Of a DNA stretch of 64,000 nucleotides, positions 1-7,611 are shown one piece after another. Numbering within the stretch: position 1 is the first letter of the stretch; every line of letters begins with the position of its first letter. This DNA is from Deinococcus taeanensis. Its GTDB lineage: Bacteria; Deinococcota; Deinococci; Deinococcales; Deinococcaceae. Made by a program: the position numbers and the translations under genes. The notes beneath the pieces were generated by a model. It was not told the origin of the DNA. It did no database searches and saw nothing but the letters and a program-made list of their open reading frames with translations. The stretch lies in assembly GCF_020229735.1 (NCBI RefSeq), contig NZ_CP083458.1, positions 357,179 to 421,178 on the forward strand, written 5' to 3'.

Positions 1-219
1 GAGGCTGCCTTCGCCCAGGGCGACGTTCGGCTGCACGTAGTCACTGAACTCGCGGATGACAAGCGTGACTCCCTGTCTGGCGAGGATGGGTTTGACAAAT
101 TCCAGCAGTTCCCCGGCGGGGACGGGCGTGGCGCCCACACGCAGCGTGCCGGCGTGGGCAGGCGCGGCGAGGACAAGAAGGGCGACCGTGACGGGCAGGA
201 AGAACAGGATTCTGGACAT
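1..219 (-). CDS. metQ: Methionine-binding ABC lipoprotein/periplasmic protein MetQ (partial)
   Basis: This is the N-terminal 73 residues of a MetQ/NlpA-family substrate-binding protein; the rest lies outside the window. A hydrophobic signal segment (about residues 4-22, ending AHA) is followed by VGATPVP, LEFVKPIL and FSDYVQPNVALGEG, which match the start of the mature MetQ fold. No lipobox Cys is visible in the first 25 residues, so a cleaved signal peptide is more likely than a lipoprotein anchor. An AAGGAG ribosome site precedes the ATG. It is the third gene of metN-metI-metQ, 78 bases after metI, and would deliver D/L-methionine to the MetNI transporter. It should share the riboswitch control seen upstream of metN. 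Confidence 0.9.
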   Translation of the reverse strand, partial: MSRILFFLPVTVALLVLAAPAHAGTLRVGATPVPAGELLEFVKPILARQGVTLVIREFSDYVQPNVALGEGSL

Positions 220-297
220 GGCAGGGCTCCTTGAGGCAGCGGAGGAAGCGCGGCCCGCCGCGCGGCGGGCATCACGGGTGAAGGAACTGGTCCAGGC

Positions 298-954
298 TCA
301 GCGGTGATCGGCGCGCGCCGCGGCGCGGTCACCGGCCCACTGCACGCCCTGCACGAGCAGCAGCAGGGCCACGACGGTGGCGATCATCACGCCGGTCTCG
401 AAGCGCTGATAGCCGTAGCGGATGGCGAGGTCACCCAGGCCGCCGCCGCCGATGGCGCCGGCCATGGCGCTGTACCCGATCAGGCTCACGAGCATTACCG
501 TGAACGCGTGAATGAGGGCGGGGCGCGCCTCGGGCAGCAGGACCTTCAGGACAATCTGGGCCGTGGTGGCGCCCATGGCGCGCGCGGCCTCCACCACGCC
601 GTGCGGCACGCCGGTCAGGGCGCCGTCCACAAGGCGCGCCACGAAGGGAATGGCGGCGACCGTCAGGGGCACGATGGCGGCGGTGGACCCGATGCTGGTG
701 CCGGTGAGCAGGCGCGTGAAGGGAATCAGCAGGACGAGCAGGATGATGAACGGCAGGCTCCGGCCGACGTTCACCGCGGCGTCCAGCGTGCGGAACACCA
801 GCGGCTGGCGGCGCAGGCCGCTGGCGCGCGTCAAGGTGAGAAGCACACCCAGGGCTGTGCCGAGCAGTTGGGCGCTCAGCGCGGCGGGCACGACCATCCA
901 CAGGGTGTCCAGTGTCGCCTGCCACAGCAGCGGCCACAGCGCCGCCCAGGTCAA
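298..954 (-). CDS. metI: Methionine ABC transporter permease MetI
   Basis: MetI is the membrane permease of the methionine importer and dimerises with MetN. The sequence shows about five hydrophobic helices and the family features GRSLPFIILLVLLIPFTRLL and EAARAMGATTAQIVLKVLLPEA (the EAA loop that contacts the ATPase). I chose the TTG start that overlaps the metN stop as TTGA, because it gives 218 residues, the usual MetI length, and an N-terminus beginning just before the first helix (LTWAALWPLLWQATLDTLWM). An upstream ATG at 1018-1020 would add 22 Arg/Pro-rich residues and is less likely. Translation is probably coupled to metN. Confidence 0.92.
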   Translation of the reverse strand: MTWAALWPLLWQATLDTLWMVVPAALSAQLLGTALGVLLTLTRASGLRRQPLVFRTLDAAVNVGRSLPFIILLVLLIPFTRLLTGTSIGSTAAIVPLTVAAIPFVARLVDGALTGVPHGVVEAARAMGATTAQIVLKVLLPEARPALIHAFTVMLVSLIGYSAMAGAIGGGGLGDLAIRYGYQRFETGVMIATVVALLLLVQGVQWAGDRAAARADHR

Positions 955-1910
955 GCGTTCACCACCGGGGCAAGCGGCCCGGGAAGCGGCGCGGCCAGGT
1001 GGTCGGGGGCCGCCAGCCACACGTCCATGCCCAGCGGGTGTGCCTGCGCCTGCACGATCCGGGCGCCACTGCCGGCCAGGGCGGCGAGCGTGGCGGGGTT
1101 CAGGTCCGGCAGGGTCAGGTGCCGCAGCGTCTCGTGGGGCGCCAGGGTCACGTCCGGGCGGTGCGCGTCGAGCAGGGCGCGGGTCACGTCGTGCTGCGGC
1201 GCGCGCAGGACGGCGCTGGTTTCGCCGGTTTCGACCAGGGTGCCGCGGTCAAGCACAGCGATATGGGTGGTAGCGGCGCGCACAACCTCAAGCTGGTGGG
1301 TCACGATCACGAGGGTCAGGTCCCGTTCCTGCTGAATCTCCAGCAGGAGGGTCAGGATGCCGGCGCTCGTCTCGGGGTCCAGGGCGCTGGTGGCCTCGTC
1401 GGCCAGCAGGAGATCCGGGTCCGTGACCAGGGCGCGCGCAATGCCCACCCTTTGTTTCTGCCCGCCGCTGAGCTGCGCGGGGTAGCGCTCTGCCAGGGCG
1501 TCCAGGCCCACGAGGCGCAGCTGTTCGCGCGCCAGGGCGTCACGGCGGGCGCGCGGCACGCCGCGCAGCTCCAGCGGCAGGGTCACGTTGCGCAGCACGG
1601 TGCGCTGGGCGAGCAGGTTGAAATGCTGGAACACCAGTCCCGTGCGCGCCTGGTGTGCGCGCCGGGTGGTGGAGGTCAGGGCCTGACCGCGCACAAGCAG
1701 CTGTCCGGCGTCCGGCGTGTCGAGGCCGCTGATCAGGCGCACCAGGGTGCTTTTGCCGGCGCCGCTGCGGCCGATGATGCCCATGCGGCTGCCGCGGGGC
1801 ACGCGCAGCGTCAGGTCCTGCAGGGCTGGGGTGTTCTGCCCGGGGTAGGTTTTGCGCACGGACTGGAAGTCCAGCGCAGCGGGTGCGGCTGGGGTGTGGG
1901 GGTGTGGCAC
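951..1910 (-). CDS. metN: Methionine ABC transporter ATP-binding protein MetN
   Basis: The ATPase subunit of the methionine importer. Visible motifs: Walker A GRSGAGKST, signature LSGGQKQRVGIARAL, Walker B LLLADEATSALDPETS and the H-loop VIVTHQ. After the nucleotide-binding domain, the C-terminal ~75 residues fit the NIL/ACT-like regulatory domain that binds methionine in MetN. I chose the GTG start because GGAGG lies five bases upstream and the ABC fold (ALDFQSVRKTYPG) begins 12 residues later. The longer open frame upstream runs through the SAM riboswitch and is not coding. It is the first gene of the metNIQ operon. Confidence 0.93.
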   Translation of the reverse strand: MPHPHTPAAPAALDFQSVRKTYPGQNTPALQDLTLRVPRGSRMGIIGRSGAGKSTLVRLISGLDTPDAGQLLVRGQALTSTTRRAHQARTGLVFQHFNLLAQRTVLRNVTLPLELRGVPRARRDALAREQLRLVGLDALAERYPAQLSGGQKQRVGIARALVTDPDLLLADEATSALDPETSAGILTLLLEIQQERDLTLVIVTHQLEVVRAATTHIAVLDRGTLVETGETSAVLRAPQHDVTRALLDAHRPDVTLAPHETLRHLTLPDLNPATLAALAGSGARIVQAQAHPLGMDVWLAAPDHLAAPLPGPLAPVVNA

Positions 1911-1949
1911 GGTGGCCTCCGGTGGGTGGGCGGAGGGGACGGCAAGGCA

Positions 1950-1990
1950 GCAGTCCCCTTCCTGGGCTGTTCGCTTGGGAAGGGGACTGC
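1950..1990 (-). terminator. Riboswitch-controlled hairpin (expression platform) upstream of metN
   Basis: Perfect 13-bp inverted repeat GCAGTCCCCTTCC / GGAAGGGGACTGC with a 15-base loop, between the riboswitch aptamer and the metN ribosome site. No U-run follows (TGCCTTGCCG), so it may be a GC-rich terminator or act on translation. Its position makes it the likely OFF structure of the SAM riboswitch. Confidence 0.75.
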
Positions 1991-2025
1991 GTTGGTGCGC
2001 TGAACCTGCGGTGAGGTACACCCTT

Positions 2026-2152
2026 CCTTTACCCGTTCTGCCGCCCGTGGTCATCGTTGGGGCGCGCAGGGCTGGAAAGCACCCGCCGTGATGAGGGCTG
2101 GTTGCTGCGGCGGTCCGGGGTCCAGTAACCTCGCGCCGACTCTGGATAAAGG
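2026..2152 (-). ncRNA. SAM-I (S-box) riboswitch
   Basis: Reading the minus strand, CCTTTATCCAGAGTCGGCG is the conserved 5' side of the S-box (TTATCnAGAG), followed by GAGGTTACTGGACCC, CGCAGCAACC (the conserved GCAACC) and GGTGCTTTCCAGCCC, in consensus order and spacing. P1 closes by pairing CCTTTA at the 5' end with TAAAGG at the 3' end. It lies directly downstream of a sigma-70-type promoter and upstream of a stable hairpin and metN. High S-adenosylmethionine is expected to shut off metNIQ. Assignment rests on motif reading, not a covariance search, but the match is very good. Confidence 0.92.
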
Positions 2153-2181
2153 TGACTTCCGGGGGTCGGAAGCCGGACAGG

Positions 2182-2210
2182 ACTCTAGAGCAGTGGACCA
2201 AAGTTGTCAA
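2182..2210 (-). promoter_or_regulatory. Promoter of the metNIQ leader
   Basis: On the minus strand TTGACA (perfect -35) is followed after exactly 17 bases by TAGAGT (4 of 6 match to TATAAT). The expected start point falls 20-30 bases before the SAM riboswitch P1 helix, which supports both calls. Confidence 0.8.
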
Positions 2211-2417
2211 CTGCTTGATCCCCGGGTGGTCTTCTGTGAAATGAATGAAGCTGTGTTGGGCGATTTGTCATACCACGAACAGCTTGTCCTAAGTCGAGTA
2301 CGCCTGTCCTGCACGCGACGAGGCGGTTGAGCGCACTACCTTCTCAGCACGAAGTGGCGCGCAGGCGCCCTTCCTTGCTCTTTGCCCCCCTTTCCCTCCT
2401 CGCCGCGAGGTTCCTCT

Positions 2418-5219
2418 ATGACACTGTATGAACCGCAGGACAACGCGTCCGGAACCTTGCCGGCTCCGATGACCGTCCTGGAAAAGCAGATCTACCGTGG
2501 CCCCAACCTGTACGGCTACGGCCCCATGATTCGGTTTCAGCTGGACCTCGGCGCGCTCGAAGCCCACCCCACCAATACGCTCCCGGACTTCACGGACCGG
2601 CTTCTCACCCTGCTGCCGTCGCTGCACAAGCACGGCTGCTCCTACCGCAAGCCCGGCGGATTTGTGCGCCGCCTGCGCGACGGCACCTGGCTGGGCCACG
2701 TCGCCGAACACGTCGCGCTGGACCTGCAGTCGCTGGCCGGCACGCCGGTCACGTACGGCAAGACCCGCTCGGTGCGCGGACGTCCCGGCGTGTACAACGT
2801 TCTGTACGCCTACCGTGAGGAGCGCGTCGGACTTATGGCGGGCCTGAGTGCCCTCCGCCTGATCAGCAGTCTGCTGCCGCCCGAACTGCAGGGCCTCGAA
2901 GGTCTGTCACGGCTGGTGCCCTCCAGCCTGAGCACCCCCGACCTGGACGGGCCCTTCGACCTTGAAGCCGAACTGAACGGGCTGCGCACCCTGGTCAGGC
3001 GCTACGCGCTGGGGCCCACAACGCACTCGCTGGTGCACGAAGCCGAAGCGCGCGGCATTCCCTGGCTGCGCCTCGACGACGAAAGCCTCGTGCAGCTTGG
3101 GTATGGCCGGTACCAGCAGCGAATCCGGGCGAGCATCACAGGCCGGACCTCACACATCGCCACCATGACCGCAAGCGACAAGGCCCTCACCAAGCGGCTG
3201 CTGGACCGGGCCGGACTGCCTGTGCCTCAGGGCGAGGTGGTGCGAAGCGCGGACGAGGCCGTGGACGCCGCGCGGCGCCTGCGCGGCCCGCTGGTCACCA
3301 AGCCGCTGGACGGCAACCACGGCCGCGGCGTGTCGCTGCAACTGCGCACCCCCGAGGAAATCCGCGCCGGCTTTGCCATGGCGCGTGAACACAGCCGCTC
3401 CGTGGTGGTCGAAACCTACTTCCCGGGCAACGATCACCGCGTGCTGGTCGTCAACGGCGAGGTGGTCGCCGTGGCCGAACGGGTGCCCGCGCACGTGGTT
3501 GGCGACGGCGTCAGTACCGTCGCGCAGCTGGTGGAGGTCGTGAACCGCGACCCACGGCGCGGGGAAGGGCACGAGAAGGTCATGACCCGCATCCGCCTCG
3601 GCGCCGCGGAACTTGATGTGCTGGCGCGCAGGGGCCGCACCCCCGAGACCGTGCCGGCCGAACAGGAGGTGGTGTTCCTGTGCGACACCGCCAACCTCTC
3701 CACCGGCGGCACCGCGATTGACCGCACCGACGTGATTCATCCGGACAACGCCACCATTGCCCGCCGCGCCGCCAAAGTCATAGGCCTGGACGTGGCCGGC
3801 ATTGACCTGATCTCCCCGGACATCAGCCAGTCCGTCCATGAGACCGGCGGCGGCATCGTGGAAGTGAACGCCGCTCCTGGCTTCCGCATGCACCTGCAGC
3901 CTTCCGAAGGGGAGGGCCGCAATGTGGCCGCGCCCGTCATCGATCACCTGTTCCCTCAGGGCACCCCGTGCCGCATGCCGATCATCTCGATCACCGGCAC
4001 GAACGGCAAGAGCACCACGGCGCGGATGGTCGCACATATCCTCACGCACGCCGGGAAGACCGTGGGCCTGACCACCTCCACCGGTGTGTACATCGGCGGC
4101 GAGCAGATCCTGAGCGGCGATACCACCGGCCCCAAAAGCGCGAAGGTGGTGCTCAGTGATCCCAGCGTGGAGGTCGCCGTCCTGGAAACCGCACGTGGCG
4201 GCATCCTGCGCGAAGGTCTGGGCTTCGACCGCTGTGACGTGGGCGCGGTCCTGAACGTCCAGCCTGACCACCTGGGCCTGAAAGGCATCGAGACCCTCGA
4301 AGACCTCGCCTGGGTGAAATCCCTCATCGTGGAGGTCGTGGCCGAGAACGGCACCAGCGTCCTGAACGCCGACGACCCACTCACCCTGCGCATGCGCCGG
4401 CGCGCACGCGGCACCCTGGTGCTCTTCTCGATGCGCGGCGCCGCCGCCTGCTCACCCGAACTGCTGGCCCACATTGCCGAGGGCGGCGCCGCCGTGGTGT
4501 GCGAACCCACCGTCCTGGGGGACGAACTCGTTCTGTACCAGGGCCGCCGGCGGCGCCCCATCCTGCTCGCCCGCGAGATTCCCGCCACGCTGGGCGGCGC
4601 CGCGCAGGTCAACGTTCAGAACGCCCTGGCGGCCGCGGCCATCGCGCTGGCCCAGCAGGTGACGCTGCCGGTCCTGCGCACCGCCCTGGCGAGCTTCTCG
4701 ACGGACTTTGAGCAGAATCCCGGCCGGCTGAACCTCTACACCGGTCATCCGTTTCACGTGCTGCTCGACTACGCGCACAACCCCAGCGGGCTCGGGCAGC
4801 TGCGCGACCTGGTGCGCCAGCTGCGCCCAGCGTCAGGCCGCGTGATCGGCGTGATGGGGGTCGCTGGCGACCGCCGTGACGAGGACATCCGCCAGATGGG
4901 CGCCCTCGCGGCTGAAACCTTTGACGAGCTGATTGTCCGTGAGGACGAATACCGGCGTGGCCGCGCCGCAGGTGAAGGCGCGCGTCTGCTCGTTGAAGGC
5001 GCCGCGAACGCCGGCATGAGCACGGAACGCATCCAGACCGTGCTGCCTGAACCCGACGCCGTCCAAGCGGCTTTGAGCGCCGCGAAGGCCGGGGACCTCG
5101 TGGTGATTCTCGTTACTGAGGTTGAGCAGACCTGGGCGCAGATCCGCGCCTTCCAGCCTGGACCACACGTCACCCGCCGCCTCGGCGGCGAACCGCAACA
5201 AGGGGCCTCCCATGACTGA
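2418..5219 (+). CDS. cphA: Cyanophycin synthetase CphA
   Basis: Makes cyanophycin (multi-L-arginyl-poly-L-aspartate) from Asp and Arg with ATP. The 933-residue protein has the CphA order: an N-terminal domain starting with EKQIYRGPNLYGYGPMI, an ATP-grasp domain (KPLDGNHGRGV around residue 295, later VEVNAAPGFRMHL) that adds Asp, and a Mur-ligase-like domain with P-loop GTNGKSTT at 527-534 and DYAHNP near the C-terminus that adds Arg. The ATG chosen has a GAGG seven bases upstream; an in-frame upstream ATG would add a low-complexity PPFPSSPRGSS leader. The 3' end overlaps the peptidase gene by 8 bases, so the three genes form one operon. No clear promoter was recognised in the 200 bases upstream. 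Confidence 0.95.
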   Translation: MTLYEPQDNASGTLPAPMTVLEKQIYRGPNLYGYGPMIRFQLDLGALEAHPTNTLPDFTDRLLTLLPSLHKHGCSYRKPGGFVRRLRDGTWLGHVAEHVALDLQSLAGTPVTYGKTRSVRGRPGVYNVLYAYREERVGLMAGLSALRLISSLLPPELQGLEGLSRLVPSSLSTPDLDGPFDLEAELNGLRTLVRRYALGPTTHSLVHEAEARGIPWLRLDDESLVQLGYGRYQQRIRASITGRTSHIATMTASDKALTKRLLDRAGLPVPQGEVVRSADEAVDAARRLRGPLVTKPLDGNHGRGVSLQLRTPEEIRAGFAMAREHSRSVVVETYFPGNDHRVLVVNGEVVAVAERVPAHVVGDGVSTVAQLVEVVNRDPRRGEGHEKVMTRIRLGAAELDVLARRGRTPETVPAEQEVVFLCDTANLSTGGTAIDRTDVIHPDNATIARRAAKVIGLDVAGIDLISPDISQSVHETGGGIVEVNAAPGFRMHLQPSEGEGRNVAAPVIDHLFPQGTPCRMPIISITGTNGKSTTARMVAHILTHAGKTVGLTTSTGVYIGGEQILSGDTTGPKSAKVVLSDPSVEVAVLETARGGILREGLGFDRCDVGAVLNVQPDHLGLKGIETLEDLAWVKSLIVEVVAENGTSVLNADDPLTLRMRRRARGTLVLFSMRGAAACSPELLAHIAEGGAAVVCEPTVLGDELVLYQGRRRRPILLAREIPATLGGAAQVNVQNALAAAAIALAQQVTLPVLRTALASFSTDFEQNPGRLNLYTGHPFHVLLDYAHNPSGLGQLRDLVRQLRPASGRVIGVMGVAGDRRDEDIRQMGALAAETFDELIVREDEYRRGRAAGEGARLLVEGAANAGMSTERIQTVLPEPDAVQAALSAAKAGDLVVILVTEVEQTWAQIRAFQPGPHVTRRLGGEPQQGASHD

Positions 5220-6099
5220 CACACCGCCCAGATGGGCCATCATCCTGCACGGCGGCGCGCATCAAGTTCCACGTGGACAGGAGGGCGCCAGCCGGGCTGG
5301 GTGCCTCGTCGCCCTGAACGCCGGCCAGCAGATCCTGGACAGCGGCGGCAGCGCCGTGGACGCCGTTGAGGCGGCCGTGCGCGTCCTCGAGGACAATCCC
5401 ACCTTCAACGCCGGGTACGGCAGTGACCTCACGGCCGACGGTGAAGTCGAGATGTGCGCCTCCATCATGGATGGCAACACTCTGGACGTCGGTGCCGTCT
5501 CGGTGCTCCAGGGTGCACGTCACCCGGTCAGTGTCGCGCGGTTGCTGCTGCGCGAGGAAGAGATCCTCCTGGCTGGGCCTGGCGCCCGGCGTTTCGCCGC
5601 TGAGCGCCACGCAGAGCTGTGTGACCCGGCCGAGTTGATCGCTCCCGACAAGCAGCCGGGTCAGCCGAGCAGCGACACGGTCGGGTGCCTGGCGCTGGAC
5701 GCCGACGGTCACCTTGCGGTGGCCGTCTCCACCGGTGGCCTGGAAGGCCAGCGGCAGGGCCGCGTCGGGGACTCGCCACAACCAGGGTGCGGCTTCTATG
5801 CCGAGGATGGCGTAGGGGCCACCGCACTGAGCGGTGACGGTGAACAGATTGCGCGCATGATGGCCGCGGCGCGCATTATGCACCAGCTGCCGGGCGTGCC
5901 CCCTGAGCAGGCGGTGGCCAGCGCCGTGCAGGACATCCGCCGCCGCGTTGACGGTCAGGCCGGCGCCATCGCCCTGACCGCCCGGGGCATGATCGGCTGG
6001 GCGCACGTCAGTCCTCACATGCCGGTCGCCTACCAGACCGCCGGTCAGGCGCCACAGGTGTTTCTGAGTAAACAGGAGGAGGCCAACGATGGCAGGTGA
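5212..6099 (+). CDS. iaaA: Isoaspartyl peptidase / plant-type L-asparaginase (Ntn hydrolase)
   Basis: A 295-residue Ntn-hydrolase of the isoaspartyl dipeptidase/asparaginase type. It starts with the family motif WAIILHGGAH and carries NPTFNAGYGSDLT. At DTVGCLALD the nucleophile Thr156 would be exposed by autocleavage, and STGGLEGQRQGRVGDSP follows as expected. In this context the substrate is probably beta-Asp-Arg, the dipeptide released by the neighbouring cyanophycinase, giving free Asp and Arg. AAGGGG precedes the ATG, which lies inside the end of cphA; the 3' end overlaps cphB by 11 bases. The tight arrangement indicates translational coupling. Asparaginase activity on free Asn is possible too and cannot be excluded from sequence. 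Confidence 0.9.
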   Translation: MTDTPPRWAIILHGGAHQVPRGQEGASRAGCLVALNAGQQILDSGGSAVDAVEAAVRVLEDNPTFNAGYGSDLTADGEVEMCASIMDGNTLDVGAVSVLQGARHPVSVARLLLREEEILLAGPGARRFAAERHAELCDPAELIAPDKQPGQPSSDTVGCLALDADGHLAVAVSTGGLEGQRQGRVGDSPQPGCGFYAEDGVGATALSGDGEQIARMMAAARIMHQLPGVPPEQAVASAVQDIRRRVDGQAGAIALTARGMIGWAHVSPHMPVAYQTAGQAPQVFLSKQEEANDGR

Positions 6100-6928
6100 C
6101 GCAGGCAGCTGCCCCGGACAGGGCACCCTCATCATTATTGGCGGGCACGAAAGCAAAAGCGGAGACCGGCCCATCCTGCGCGAAGTTGCCAGGCACGTTC
6201 AGGGTAAACGCCTGGTGATCGCCACGGTCGCCTCCCACAAACCCGAAGGGTACTTCGAGTCGTACGAGGAGGGCTTCACCGACCTGGGCCTGGGCGACCT
6301 GGCGGAACTGTACGTGGAGGAACGCGCTGAGGCGATGCAGGACGACACCCTTCGCCTGCTTGACGACGCCGGCGGCGTTCTGTTCAGCGGCGGAGATCAA
6401 CTGCGCATCACCAGCCAGATCGGAGACACACCCGTCGAGGCGCGCATCCGCGAGATCTTCGAGGCGGGCGGCGTGATTGCCGGGACATCCGCCGGGGCGT
6501 CCGTGATGTGTGAAACCATGCTGGTCAAGGGCACCGGCACGGCCTCATACCGCATTGGTGACCTGCAGATGGCTCCTGGCCTGGGCCTGGTGCGTGGGGT
6601 CATCATCGACCAGCATTTTGCAGAGCGCGGCCGGATCGGCCGGCTGCTCGGGGCAGTGGCGCAGAACCCCCGGGTGCTCGGCGTCGGGATCGACGAGGAT
6701 ACGGCCATCGTGATGCGCGGTGAGCAGTTCCGGGTGATCGGCAGCGGCGGCGTGTACGTGGTTGACGGCTCAGCGATCACGCACTCCAACGTTGCCGAGG
6801 CAAGCACCGAGGAGATCCTCTCGCTGCATGGCGTGCACCTGCACGTTCTGTCCGCAGGCGATACCTTTGATCTGAAGCGCCGCCGCCCCCACCCGGGCGA
6901 TCTGGACGCACAGGCAGAACAGAGTTAG
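6089..6928 (+). CDS. cphB: Cyanophycinase CphB (peptidase family S51)
   Basis: Hydrolyses cyanophycin to beta-Asp-Arg dipeptides. Family markers are GTLIIIGGHE near the start, GGDQLRIT (CphB GGDQ motif), the nucleophile elbow GTSAGASVM with Ser134, and DQHFAERGRIGRLLGAV. The length (279 aa) is normal. A strong GGAGGAGG ribosome site sits about eight bases before the ATG inside the upstream gene. With synthetase, cyanophycinase and dipeptidase in one operon, synthesis and mobilisation of the polymer appear to be co-transcribed, so turnover must be set by substrate or enzyme control rather than by separate promoters. Confidence 0.95.
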   Translation: MAGDAGSCPGQGTLIIIGGHESKSGDRPILREVARHVQGKRLVIATVASHKPEGYFESYEEGFTDLGLGDLAELYVEERAEAMQDDTLRLLDDAGGVLFSGGDQLRITSQIGDTPVEARIREIFEAGGVIAGTSAGASVMCETMLVKGTGTASYRIGDLQMAPGLGLVRGVIIDQHFAERGRIGRLLGAVAQNPRVLGVGIDEDTAIVMRGEQFRVIGSGGVYVVDGSAITHSNVAEASTEEILSLHGVHLHVLSAGDTFDLKRRRPHPGDLDAQAEQS

Positions 6929-7079
6929 TCCAAGAAGTCGTCAGACCATGCCTGAGCACCACCGCCCCCGCAGGGAACCCCAGCGGACACTGGATCACAG
7001 CCGACCTTCAGGTACGGTGAACCCGTTCAGAAGAAATGCGGCATCCGGCGTCGCACCGGCATGAGAAGCTACGGTACAC

Positions 7080-7277
7080 ATGGGCGGTCACGAGAAGGCC
7101 AACGAGGAACAGGTCCAGCTGTTGCTGACCTCCCTGGCGGAACTGCTGGGTTCCTCCAGCAGTCCACTGGACACAAACGCAGCCGGCCCGGTCCGCCCTG
7201 CCGCTGACGCCAAGACGGTCGGCTGTGCCCCACACTCTTCCGCACCCCTGGCCGATCCCGCGAGAACCTGCCCATAG
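7080..7277 (+). CDS. Possible small protein, 65 aa, unknown
   Basis: A 65-residue frame after the cyanophycin operon. The N-terminal half (HEKANEEQVQLLLTSLAELLGSS) could form an amphipathic helix; the rest is Pro/Ala-rich with two Cys and matches nothing I recognise. In favour: it ends 10 bases before a strong hairpin. Against: no convincing ribosome site before the ATG (GAGAAG lies about 13 bases away) and an overlapping frame of 139 codons exists on the other strand. It may equally be the untranslated tail of the cyanophycin operon. Confidence 0.3.
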   Translation: MGGHEKANEEQVQLLLTSLAELLGSSSSPLDTNAAGPVRPAADAKTVGCAPHSSAPLADPARTCP

Positions 7278-7286
7278 AACATCACA

Positions 7287-7322
7287 GGAGAGGGTAACCG
7301 GCAGACGACCGGTGCCCTCTCC
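7287..7322 (+). terminator. Terminator hairpin downstream of the cyanophycin operon
   Basis: GGAGAGGG pairs with CCCTCTCC, and inside it ACCGG pairs with CCGGT, with a small internal bulge and a 7-base loop. It is followed by GTTGGTCG, without a U-run. It is the first strong hairpin after cphB and the 65-codon frame, so it probably ends plus-strand transcription. Confidence 0.65.
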
Positions 7323-7511
7323 GTTGGTCGACTGCCATACGCTCGTCCCTGCTGGGATCGGCTCTGGCCGGCGTTTAATCGACGACGGGCAGCGCAGGCG
7401 GAATGAACAGCCTTCCGCCCTGACCATGGAGGGCGAACAGGTTCAGTGTGGTCAGCGGTATCGTTTGACCCGCAGGTGCGGGTCCAGGTCTCACTCGTGC
7501 TGCCGCGCTGC

Positions 7512-7551
7512 AGCAGAAAAGGCGCGTCTGGTGGAACGCGCTTTCTCTGCT
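7512..7551 (-). terminator. Terminator hairpin after the eCIS minus-strand arm
   Basis: AGCAGAGAAAGCGCG and CGCGCCTTTTCTGCT (minus strand) pair over 15 positions with one mismatch and one G-U, loop 10 bases. It lies 60 bases past the stop of the 1506-aa protein, so it likely ends that operon. Confidence 0.7.
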
Positions 7552-7611
7552 GAACCTGGGGCGGTCAGAACAAGTCCTCCGGCCGCTGCCTGCGACCGAA
7601 CCCGCCTGGAC

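Larger units (their letters stand above)
7278..7611. other. Intergenic region between convergent units
   Basis: Separates the plus-strand cyanophycin unit from the end of the minus-strand eCIS arm. It holds two hairpins, one for each direction (listed separately). Between them (7323-7511) I see no gene, repeat or promoter. Confidence 0.6.

Noticed and set aside
2205..2417. TTGTCA (2267-2272) as -35 of the cyanophycin operon
   Set aside because: No -10 better than 2 of 6 at 16-18 bases; left uncalled.
7008..7427. 139-codon minus-strand frame overlapping the terminator region
   Set aside because: No ribosome site, rich in Gly/Arg/Cys, and it crosses the 7287-7322 hairpin; considered non-coding.
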